From positions 1 to 45,115 of the forward strand of contig JAKALR010000004.1 in NCBI GenBank assembly GCA_021824045.1: 45,115 bases of DNA. Direction: 5' to 3'. Source of the DNA: a bacterium. Its GTDB lineage: Bacteria; Patescibacteriota; Minisyncoccia; UBA6257; GWB1-50-10. The position numbers and the translations under genes were made by a program. The notes under the pieces were generated by a model. That model did not search any database, was not told where the DNA came from, and was given only the letters and a program-made list of their open reading frames with translations. Shown here in pieces: positions 30,868 through 36,985 of this stretch (position 1 is the first letter of the stretch; the number at the start of each line of letters is the position of its first letter).

Positions 30868-31141
30868 GCCGTGGTAGCTCAGTGGTAGAGCATTCGCCTG
30901 AACTCTTCGGGCACCGATTCAGCAATGAGTCGGAGAAAACTGGGTGAATTCGGGGGAACTTCGTAAGAACAATCCCGAGCCAAGCCCCAATGCAGGATTG
31001 GGGAAGGTGTAGAGACTATCCCTTCGGGGAGTACTCCGATGCAAATCGGGGGAAGCGCCCAGCTCCGCGCAAGCGGATGATGATATAGTCCAACTTCGCA
31101 GGAAGAGCGATTGGTCGGGGGTTCGATTCCCTCCCGCGGCA
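30868..31141 (+). tRNA. tRNA-Phe (GAA) interrupted by a group I intron
   Basis: Exon 1 (30868-30899) gives GCCGTGG, the D-arm GCTC/GAGC, stem TTCGC and CT. Exon 2 (31102-31141) starts GAAGA, then GCGAT, T-arm GGGGGTTCGATTCCCTC and acceptor CCGCGGC with discriminator A. Joined, the anticodon loop reads CTGAAGA, anticodon GAA. The acceptor pairs 7 of 7 with one G-T. The intron sits between T33 and G34. CCA is not encoded. Confidence 0.9.
30900..31101 (+). ncRNA. Group I self-splicing intron (IC3-like), 202 nt
   Basis: The exon end GCCT pairs with GGGC in the intron (P1), giving the required U-G pair at the 5' splice site. The intron ends in G. Core motifs like those of cyanobacterial tRNA-Leu introns are seen: GTGAATTCGGGGGAAC, AATCCCGAGCCAAGCCC, GGTGTAGAGACTA and GATATAGTCC. 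P2 is CCGATTC/GAGTCGG. There is no homing endonuclease frame; it is near the minimum size for the class. Confidence 0.9.
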
Positions 31142-31187
31142 CAAATTGCAAAGGCATCCACCTTGGGATGCCTTTGCAATTTGTGCC
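31138..31187. terminator. 22-bp perfect hairpin starting in the tRNA-Phe 3' end
   Basis: The last bases of tRNA-Phe, GGCA, begin a 22-bp arm (31138-31159) that is perfectly complementary to 31166-31187 with a 6-nt loop. No T-run follows. After it comes an inverted, degenerate tRNA-tail-like segment (GTGCCTCTGGAATCAAACGG). Confidence 0.7.
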
Positions 31188-31278
31188 TCTGGAATCAAAC
31201 GGAACCCGAGCACGTGTGTGGCACGATACAGCGAGGGTCCGTGGCTCCGATTCAAAGCACTAAATCCTATTTGGCATT

Positions 31279-31336
31279 TTAGAATTTTGAATTTATTTTT
31301 GAATTTATTTAGGATTTTGAATTTAGGATTTATAAT
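31279..31336. repeat. TTTAGGA/GAATTTA word repeat upstream of phhB
   Basis: An AT-rich run of 7-bp-like words (GAATTTATTT, TTTAGGATTT) immediately before, and including, the TATAAT box of phhB. The end of phhB carries complementary-style words (CCTAAACCCTAAACCCTA, 31670-31691). The two may be arms of one repeat unit enclosing the gene. Confidence 0.55.
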
Positions 31337-31342
31337 AGTGAT

Positions 31343-31693
31343 ATGAATCTTTTATCTCAAAAGTGCGTGCCGTGCGAAGGGGGAATGCCCCCGATGACGG
31401 AAGAAGAAGCGAATAAATATTTATCGGAAACCTTAGGGTGGAAACTTGCGGATGACAAGAAGAGCATCAGCCGCAATTTTGAATTCAAGGATTTCAAGGG
31501 ATCGATGGAGTTCGTCAATAAGGTTGCCGATATCGCGAACGCCGAAGGCCACCATCCGGATATTTCTATTTTCTACAACAAGGTGAAACTCGAACTCTCG
31601 ACGCACGCCGTGGGCGGCCTTTCCGAGAATGATTTCATTCTCGCCGCCAAAATCAACCAATTAAATCCCCAAGTCCTAAACCCTAAACCCTAG
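31343..31693 (+). CDS. phhB: Pterin-4a-carbinolamine dehydratase
   Basis: PCD/DCoH family, 116 residues, dehydrates 4a-hydroxytetrahydrobiopterin. GWKLADDKKSISRNFEFKDF, VNKVADIANAEGHHPDISIFYNKV and STHAVGGLSENDFILAAKIN are the family signatures; the catalytic histidines HH lie near residue 73. No aromatic amino-acid hydroxylase is in the window, so the role is open (pterin recycling or moonlighting). TATAAT lies exactly 6 nt before ATG 31343. The last residues NPQVLNPKP are encoded by repeat words and are not part of the usual fold. The stop overlaps the convergent DedA-like gene by 4 bp. Confidence 0.92.
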   Translation: MNLLSQKCVPCEGGMPPMTEEEANKYLSETLGWKLADDKKSISRNFEFKDFKGSMEFVNKVADIANAEGHHPDISIFYNKVKLELSTHAVGGLSENDFILAAKINQLNPQVLNPKP

Positions 31694-32460
31694 ACCCCAT
31701 CCTCGTCTTTCTCCTCTTCGCGCTTGAAAATATTTTCCGCGTGCTTGCTCTTCACCCGGTTCGTCTCGGACTTTTGATCATCCGGCGCATTGCTCTCCTC
31801 CAATTTCTCATTCAATTTCTCTCCCAGGTCTTTTGCCTTTGATTCGAAAGACAGGGCCCTCCCGAGCATCCGCTTCAAGAAAACCTCTCCCCCGATCATG
31901 ATAACGAGGACGACCGCGATGCCGATTTCAACCTGCCTGAAGACTTTCTCGGCTTTCAGGAGGTAGACACCGCCGGCGAGGAAATACGCCACGATGGTCA
32001 TGCCGAAGAGCCACGAAGCGACGGCGAGAAGGTGCGGTTTGAAGAACTTCCTGAATTTCACCTTCGTCCATCCGACGGCGAGCATGGCGATGAAATTGGT
32101 GCCGATGAGGAACTTCGAGAGGATGGTGATTTTCTTCAGATTTTGCGAAACGTAGTAGGTGTAGAACTGAGCCGTCTTGTTCTGTTTGAGTTTTTTGTAC
32201 ATTTTCCACCCGAACCTGGTGTCCCGGAGCGTCTTTCCGATGAAGTAGAGGAGATAGTCGCCGAGGAGAATGCCGAGGAACGCCGGGACGAGAAAGTCGA
32301 GCCATCCCAAGCTCCCGTTGATGACCAAATAGACGGAAACCAGGACGGTGATCTCGCCCTGGAGGAGAATGCCGAGGGCGATCAGGTAGTGGCTCCACGC
32401 CTGGTGGGTCAAAACGATCTGGCCGAGGTTGTCGAGGAATCCTCCCATGGAGACCATCAT
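31690..32460 (-). CDS. DedA/SNARE-associated family membrane protein
   Basis: A 256-residue protein with about five membrane spans and the DedA pattern: a first span ending in LQGEITVLVSVYLVINGSLG, the re-entrant motif FLGILLGDYLLYFIGKTLRDTRFG, and SKFLIGTNFIAMLAVGWTKVKFRKFF, where DedA proteins have the F-R-F-PG-R region. Members act as flippases for C55-P or other phospholipids. The soluble tail (about residues 205-256) is highly charged and unusual. Two or three near-start ATGs exist (32460, 32457, 32448); the choice does not affect the domain. Confidence 0.82.
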   Translation of the reverse strand: MMVSMGGFLDNLGQIVLTHQAWSHYLIALGILLQGEITVLVSVYLVINGSLGWLDFLVPAFLGILLGDYLLYFIGKTLRDTRFGWKMYKKLKQNKTAQFYTYYVSQNLKKITILSKFLIGTNFIAMLAVGWTKVKFRKFFKPHLLAVASWLFGMTIVAYFLAGGVYLLKAEKVFRQVEIGIAVVLVIMIGGEVFLKRMLGRALSFESKAKDLGEKLNEKLEESNAPDDQKSETNRVKSKHAENIFKREEEKDEDGV

Positions 32461-32628
32461 AGCATACTTGTGCGTAAGCCCTGTTGTCAGGCGCCGGTTT
32501 TGGGTTTACTATCAAACCAAGGAGAGGTTTTATCACTGCCAAGTCTTTAGACAACTGAAAACTTCGAAAAACTCCGTTAGTGTGTCGTCGAGAACATTAG
32601 CCTCTGGTTGAATTTGGCAAGAAAGCAT

Positions 32629-32701
32629 GGTGGGCGTAGCTCAATGGTAGAGCATCTGCCTGTGGAGCAGAGGGTTACGGGTTCGATCCCCGTCGTCCAC
32701 C
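32629..32701 (+). tRNA. tRNA-His (GTG)
   Basis: Acceptor GTGGGCG/CGTCCAC with the extra G-1 (32629) opposite C73, as required for His. Stem ATCTGC/GCAGAG encloses CTGTGGA (anticodon GTG). The T-arm is ACGGGTTCGATCCCCGT. The last 19 bases including CCCA are repeated at 32842-32860. Confidence 0.95.
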
Positions 32702-32703
32702 CA

Positions 32704-32860
32704 AAAACAAAGAGCCGCCCCTTGTGGGCGGATTTTTGTTGTTTGAATCGTTCGGGGATCGAACGGAACTTCCGCGCCCGCATTGCGGGATGAAGCGGAA
32801 GTCCGCGGCTCCGAAGGAGGAGCGAAGCGACGGGTGAGGAGGATCCCCGTCGTCCACCCA
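32704..32860. repeat. 157-bp segment ending in a copy of the tRNA-His 3' end
   Basis: GATCCCCGTCGTCCACCCA, the 3' end of tRNA-His (32685-32703), is repeated exactly at 32842-32860. The segment between holds a terminator, an inverted repeat CTTCCGC/GCGGAAG (about 32768-32802) and GGCTCCGAAGGAGGAGC. Part of it (GAACGGAAC...GTCCGYGGCTCCGA) recurs after tRNA-Phe at about 31195-31245. Confidence 0.75.
32715..32741 (+). terminator. Terminator after tRNA-His
   Basis: CCGCCC-CTTGT-GGGCGG followed by ATTTTTGTTG. Similar in sequence to the murB terminator stem. Confidence 0.8.
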
Positions 32861-32870
32861 GCGAACCAAA

Positions 32871-32894
32871 AATCCCCGAAATGGGGATTTTTTT
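32871..32894 (+). terminator. Second terminator after the duplicated tRNA tail
   Basis: AATCCCC-GAAAT-GGGGATT followed by TTTTT. It follows the duplicated tRNA end just as the first terminator follows the real one. Confidence 0.8.
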
Positions 32895-32956
32895 CTCCAA
32901 TGAACTTCAGTTCTAAGGCGAGCGTTTCTTGATGTGGGTGTATTTGTCTCAAAAGC

Positions 32957-32980
32957 AAGCTTTAGTAATTACTAAAGCTT
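32957..32980. terminator. 24-bp palindrome at the end of the Fic gene
   Basis: AAGCTTTAGTAA followed directly by its complement TTACTAAAGCTT. It overlaps the Fic stop codon (32979-32981). It could end transcription or serve as a protein site. Confidence 0.6.
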
Positions 32981-34166
32981 AAGCCTCAAAAATGGGCAGA
33001 GGCGCTTGTTTAAAGGTTTTTTTAGCTCTTTTTGCTGTTTTATCCACAGTTTTTTGATTTAGTTTTTTCTTAACTAACACAGATTCATCTGTTATCTCTG
33101 GTGCTCCCAAGCTGAACCACAGCTGTTTTCCTATTTTCTCCTCAATAAGTATTTGTGCTGCTCGCAGAGGCTTAAGGATCTGGTTTACACGTCCCGATGT
33201 AATGTTGCCCAAATGAACAGCAAGCTCGGGATAAGACGCTCTTTCTCGTGCATAGAGAAATTCAAGAACTTTATTTTGACTATCAGTAATAAGTCCAGTC
33301 TTCCTTAAATGTTCGACGCGGATATTTAGTTGGAGGATTCGGCTAGTTACGGTTTTAATTTTGCTGGTTTGTTGCAAGTATGACCCTATGAAAAAACTTA
33401 ACCATGGAGAAAGATCCTCTTGAAAATTCATTGAGGGGGACAGGGGATTGCATTTATTTGTTTTCTTGAGCGTGTCGTAATACTCTGCTTGATTTCTGTT
33501 GTAATAGTCAGAAAGGGCAAAGTACTTCACACCTTCAGATTTCTTCTTGATTAAGAGTAGGGTGGTAAGAATACGAGCAACTCTACCATTGCCATCGGCG
33601 AAGGGGTGTATCCAAACAAACCAAAAATGGCATATTCCACCCGCCACAATAGGAGAGAATGCCTTATCACTCGCGGCAGTATTAAACCACTTGATGAATT
33701 CATCAAGTAGAAATCCAACCTGTGGTGTCGGTGGAGGTGTGTAGATTATTGTCCCATTCCTTTTGATTGCATTTTGTTCGGTGCGTATTTTACCGGGCCT
33801 TGCTTTTGGATCACCGGCGGTGACATATTCATGAATTCTGAGAAGAAGGTTGATCGAAAACCCAGTGTCAACTTGTTGTTTTATAAATTTTAATGTCCTG
33901 TAATAACTCTCAAATTCACGTCTCTCTCGTTCCCCAATTTTTACGTCTCTAGTGCCAACGGTGATTGCTTTTGCTTGTGCAATAGAAACCACAGTTCCCT
34001 CAATTCCAATAGACCCAACCGCTTCCTCTAATCTTGCCTGGCGTTCCAAAATCTCTGACCACGCTGGATTCATTTGTAAGACCTGTAAGTTCCCATTGGT
34101 TTGGGAAATTAATTCAAGATTCCTCACGTCAGAATTCGACAAATTGTACCGTACACGAAAACTCAT
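32979..34166 (-). CDS. Fic-domain protein (AMP transferase type) with C-terminal winged helix
   Basis: A 395-residue Fic protein that likely transfers AMP to a protein hydroxyl. The catalytic motif is HPFADGNGRVARIL, near residue 192. The N-terminal inhibitory helix motif SIGIEG (about residue 52) matches the class II autoinhibition pattern S/TxxxEG. A winged-helix-like region (about 290-355: ITDSQNKVLEFLYARERAS) follows, then a basic tail. Base composition is clearly richer in A and T than in the neighbours, suggesting recent transfer. TATAAT lies 5 nt before the ATG (34177-34172, minus strand). No toxin/antitoxin partner gene is visible; target unknown. Confidence 0.9.
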   Translation of the reverse strand: MSFRVRYNLSNSDVRNLELISQTNGNLQVLQMNPAWSEILERQARLEEAVGSIGIEGTVVSIAQAKAITVGTRDVKIGERERREFESYYRTLKFIKQQVDTGFSINLLLRIHEYVTAGDPKARPGKIRTEQNAIKRNGTIIYTPPPTPQVGFLLDEFIKWFNTAASDKAFSPIVAGGICHFWFVWIHPFADGNGRVARILTTLLLIKKKSEGVKYFALSDYYNRNQAEYYDTLKKTNKCNPLSPSMNFQEDLSPWLSFFIGSYLQQTSKIKTVTSRILQLNIRVEHLRKTGLITDSQNKVLEFLYARERASYPELAVHLGNITSGRVNQILKPLRAAQILIEEKIGKQLWFSLGAPEITDESVLVKKKLNQKTVDKTAKRAKKTFKQAPLPIFEA

Positions 34167-34290
34167 ACCTTATTATATTCTCCTCTTTTTAAGAGAGGAA
34201 TCAAGTTCATACATCTCAAAAGAGTTCTTAATGCGTCAGTTTCATCTACTTATTTCCAGATCTCGGGCCGGGTTATATAATGTTTTCAAC

Positions 34291-34713
34291 ATGTCCAGAG
34301 AAAAATTTCCAACCCCCCTCTCTTCGGATGAAGAATATCGAAACGAATTGGAACGGAAGAAAGAAGTAAGGAGGGAAAACCGGGTCAGGGAAATCGCCGA
34401 GCGGCGTTCTGCTGAACTCGTGTCTTTATTTCCGGATGAAGCGGAGAATTTCGAGGTTGTATATGAAAAGATCCATGAGTACTGGAGTTCTCTTTTTGAG
34501 GATATAACGGAAATCCGGTCGGACGACCAGCCGGCGTACGGTATCTTTATCAGATTGAAATCTAGCCCAGCCAGTAAGTACATGATTGAACACATGTTCC
34601 GGCAAGATCTTGATGCTCAGAAAGCGACTTCCGATATGCTGTCGCGGCAGAGTTTTGCCGACAACATTACCAAGGCGGTGGAGCAATTGAAACGGCGGCG
34701 CGGCAAGAGGTAG
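34291..34713 (+). CDS. Hypothetical coiled-coil-rich protein (140 aa)
   Basis: Unrecognised 140-residue soluble protein, very rich in charged residues, mostly helical (RNELERKKEVRRENRVREIAE; DLDAQKATSDMLSRQSFADN), with a possible small alpha/beta middle (YEKIHEYWSSLFEDITEI, AYGIFIRLKSSPAS). The frame is open upstream to 33952, antisense to Fic; ATG 34291 is chosen because TATAAT ends 9 nt before it. It is followed after one base by the CofE-like gene, so the two are co-transcribed. Confidence 0.65.
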   Translation: MSREKFPTPLSSDEEYRNELERKKEVRRENRVREIAERRSAELVSLFPDEAENFEVVYEKIHEYWSSLFEDITEIRSDDQPAYGIFIRLKSSPASKYMIEHMFRQDLDAQKATSDMLSRQSFADNITKAVEQLKRRRGKR

Positions 34714-34714
34714 A

Positions 34715-35758
34715 ATGAAGCTCATTATGGAAAAACCTCAAACATACGATGAGATGAAAGGAAAAACGGGCCTCGCGATCGAGTATTTGCCGCGGGAAGA
34801 CGGATCGGCGGCCGTGCGAGTCGTTTCGGCGGACGGATCACTCGCAGCTGAAGCGATTTTTAAAAAGGATCGGATCGATGAAGCGCATATCCTGTATATG
34901 GAAGTGACCGAACTTTTGCGGTCGCGCGCCGCTCTCGGCGAAAGCCCCGCGGCCATTCGGGAACGGGCATCGAAACTCCTCGCGCTTTTCCGGGGCGAGA
35001 AAGTTTCTTTCGGCGATGCGTCTGCCGCGGTCCCGGAGCGCAAGCCATCCGGCGAATTTATTGCGAACCCGGGGAAAAAAATCGAAATCGATGTGGATGG
35101 CGTACTCTACCAGCGCTTGCCGGTCCGCACCCGCCTTTTGACCGAGAAGGATACCGATCTTTTGCCAATCCTCGAGGAGTATGTGAAACCGTACTTGAAA
35201 CCGAACGACCTGTTGTTCGTGAGCGAGAAAGCGCTTTCCGTGACACAGGGCCGCGTCGTCAGCATGGGCGATATCAAGCCATCGCGGCTTGCGCGGTTTC
35301 TCGGTCGGAATGTCGGCAACTATTACGGCTCGAGTCAGTTCCACGGCTTTGGCCACGGCACGTCGATCGCGATGCAGCTTCTTATCGAGGAAGCGGGGTA
35401 CCCGCGCGCCGTTTTCGCGGCAATCGTTTCAGCCCTCACGCGCCCCTTGGGCGTGAAGGGTCTCTTTTACCGTATTTGCGGCAAGCAGGCGAAATCGATC
35501 GACTGCCCGATGTCATTCCTCGTTCTTGAATATGCGCACTCGGCGAAACTCGCGCCCCGGGATCCGTTTGGCGCGGCGCGGCGGTTCAGAAAAGCGCTCG
35601 GGTGCGAGACGGTGATCCTCGACGCCAACTACCGAGGTGCGTTTTCGCTCGGCAAATCAACCCGCGCGCTTTCGGAAACGTTCATCGGAAAACTCTTCCG
35701 CGACAATCCGCTCGGCCAGTCGGACGAAATGACCCCCTTCGCGATCGTCAGGAGATGA
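34715..35758 (+). CDS. CofE-like (F420-0:gamma-glutamyl ligase family) protein
   Basis: A 347-residue protein of the F420-0 gamma-glutamyl ligase family (GTP-dependent addition of glutamate in coenzyme F420 synthesis). The N-terminal 110 residues are a separate, unrecognised segment. The ligase domain (about 120-347) shows LPVRTRLLTEKDTDLL, NDLLFVSEKALSVTQGRVV, GHGTSIAMQLLIEEAG and DANYRGAFSLGKS. No other F420 gene is present, and F420 is not expected in this lineage, so it may ligate a different substrate. An alternative ATG lies at 34727. Confidence 0.8.
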   Translation: MKLIMEKPQTYDEMKGKTGLAIEYLPREDGSAAVRVVSADGSLAAEAIFKKDRIDEAHILYMEVTELLRSRAALGESPAAIRERASKLLALFRGEKVSFGDASAAVPERKPSGEFIANPGKKIEIDVDGVLYQRLPVRTRLLTEKDTDLLPILEEYVKPYLKPNDLLFVSEKALSVTQGRVVSMGDIKPSRLARFLGRNVGNYYGSSQFHGFGHGTSIAMQLLIEEAGYPRAVFAAIVSALTRPLGVKGLFYRICGKQAKSIDCPMSFLVLEYAHSAKLAPRDPFGAARRFRKALGCETVILDANYRGAFSLGKSTRALSETFIGKLFRDNPLGQSDEMTPFAIVRR

Positions 35759-35760
35759 GA

Positions 35761-35809
35761 CCTCCCGAGCACTCCTCGTGCTGAGGATAAACTCCGGCCG
35801 CTCGGGAGG
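35761..35809 (+). terminator. Hairpin after the CofE-like gene
   Basis: CCTCCCGAGC (35761-35770) pairs with GCTCGGGAGG (35800-35809), with a smaller internal stem GCACTCC/GTGC region. It is followed directly by TATAAT, the -10 of the next gene, so the stem and promoter abut. Confidence 0.65.
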
Positions 35810-35815
35810 TATAAT
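35810..35815 (+). promoter_or_regulatory. -10 box of the PduO-type gene, 6 nt from ATG
   Basis: TATAAT at 35810-35815, 6 nt before ATG 35822; its -35 region would fall in the preceding hairpin. Leaderless arrangement. Confidence 0.6.
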
Positions 35816-35821
35816 AGATAT

Positions 35822-36397
35822 ATGAAGACTAACTTCTATACCGGCCGGGGAGACGGAGGAAAAAGTTTGTACGGTAACCAGCGCCTGCCGAAAAGCTCAC
35901 CCCTCTTCGATGTTTTGGGAGATCTCGACGAGCTCGACGCGTGGCTCGGCGTCTGCCGATCGATAATTTCGAAAAAAGAACAATTCAAGGTGAAAAAACT
36001 TTCGCTCGATGCGATCCTCATTTTCATCGAAGAGAGTTTATTCATGCTTCAGGCGGAAGTGGCGGCCGCCGGTTTCGAGTATTCAGCGAAGGAGTTTAAG
36101 AAAATAACCGCGGAGAAATCCAGCTTCATGGAAAGCATCATTCTGGAGATCGACGCGAAACTTCCGCCGATCCGGAATTTTATTATCCCCGGCGGGAGCC
36201 GGATGGGCGCTTCGCTCGATTTCGCGAGGACCTTGGCGCGCCGGGCCGAGCGGACACTCGTCAAATTCGGCGAAAAGAAAAAGATATCGGATGAATCGAT
36301 GGCTTTCATGAACCGGCTCTCGAGTTTATTTTTCGCCCTCGCGCGGTATGCAAATGACAAGGCGGGCGTGAAAGAAACCAACCCGTCATACCAATAA
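35822..36397 (+). CDS. Cob(I)alamin adenosyltransferase, PduO type
   Basis: A 191-residue PduO-family ATP:corrinoid adenosyltransferase. YTGRGDGGKSLYG is the ATP-binding N-terminal motif (usually TRTGDDGTT). FDVLGDLDELDAWLG, the SRMGASLDFARTLARRAER helix with its conserved arginines (about residues 132-150), and FMNRLSSLFFALARYAN complete the set. No B12 synthesis or B12-dependent enzyme is in the window. Substitutions in the first motif (GRGDGG) leave some doubt about activity. A leaderless promoter precedes it. Confidence 0.85.
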   Translation: MKTNFYTGRGDGGKSLYGNQRLPKSSPLFDVLGDLDELDAWLGVCRSIISKKEQFKVKKLSLDAILIFIEESLFMLQAEVAAAGFEYSAKEFKKITAEKSSFMESIILEIDAKLPPIRNFIIPGGSRMGASLDFARTLARRAERTLVKFGEKKKISDESMAFMNRLSSLFFALARYANDKAGVKETNPSYQ

Positions 36398-36445
36398 TTT
36401 TTAAATAAAACTTTAGAAAATTATTTATAAAATTAAAAATTCTGT

Positions 36446-36451
36446 TATAAT
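36446..36451 (+). promoter_or_regulatory. -10 box of the MgtC gene, 6 nt from ATG
   Basis: TATAAT at 36446-36451, 6 nt before ATG 36458, in an AT-rich upstream stretch without TTGACA. Leaderless arrangement. Confidence 0.6.
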
Positions 36452-36457
36452 CACTAT

Positions 36458-36934
36458 ATGTTGACTCTCACCGACATGCTCATTCGCCTTGGAGCCGCCG
36501 TGGTCCTCGGATTTCTCGTCGGATTGGAGCGGGAATCCATCGGCAAGGAAGCGGGCGTCCGGACCGACATGCTGGTTGCCGCCGGCGCGGCGATCTTCGC
36601 GATGATCGGTCTAACCCTGCCGTATATCGTATCGGCCCCGACCAACAATCTCGCCGATGTCATTGCGCGGAACAGCGGATTTTTGGCAGTTATCGCGAAC
36701 GTCGTCGTCGGCATCGGATTTCTCGGCGCCGGCATCATCGTGAAGCAGGGGGTCCACGTGCGGAGCGTGACAACGGCAGCGACGGTTTGGTTTGTCGCGG
36801 CGATCGGCATCCTCTGCGGCATCGGGCTCATGGAGTTCGCCGCCATCGCGACGGTCGCGATGATCGTTCTGCTCCTCATATTCAGGAAATTGAATTTTCC
36901 GGTTCTCATCGAGAAAGCGGAAGAGAAGCAATAA
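36458..36934 (+). CDS. MgtC/SapB family membrane protein
   Basis: A 158-residue protein with about four to five membrane spans. The MgtC signature VVLGFLVGLERESIGKEAGVRTDMLVAAGAA is at residues 15-45 (shown here as LGFLVGLERE and the R-T-x-x-L-V motif). NVVVGIGFLGAGIIVKQG and VRSVTTAATVWFVAAIGILCGIG follow. The family is linked to Mg2+ limitation survival and ATP synthase control; the role in this organism is unknown. A GGATA-type repeat separates it from the cysteine desulfurase. Confidence 0.9.
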   Translation: MLTLTDMLIRLGAAVVLGFLVGLERESIGKEAGVRTDMLVAAGAAIFAMIGLTLPYIVSAPTNNLADVIARNSGFLAVIANVVVGIGFLGAGIIVKQGVHVRSVTTAATVWFVAAIGILCGIGLMEFAAIATVAMIVLLLIFRKLNFPVLIEKAEEKQ

Positions 36935-36936
36935 CG

Positions 36937-36985
36937 GGTATCAACGGATATCAAATAGAGATACAATTGATATCTCTTTATCTCT
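36937..36985. repeat. GGATA-type repeat (MgtC-desulfurase gap)
   Basis: GGTATCAACGGATATC, AATAGAGATAC and the complementary GATATCTCTTTATCTC form short imperfect arms. The repeat fills the whole gap and includes the region where the next promoter must be. Confidence 0.6.

Noticed and set aside
30879-31255. Open frames antisense to tRNA-Phe (AAGGNRTPDQS-like peptide)
   Set aside because: They are translations of the complementary strand of the tRNA and intron; this peptide type is a well-known tRNA artefact.
31668-31693. Telomere-like CCCTAAA repeats
   Set aside because: Only two or three units inside a coding 3' end; similar words occur in other repeats of the window, and the region is not a chromosome end.
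32577-32958. Open frames antisense to tRNA-His and its tail copy
   Set aside because: Composed of tRNA and repeat sequence; no conserved protein.
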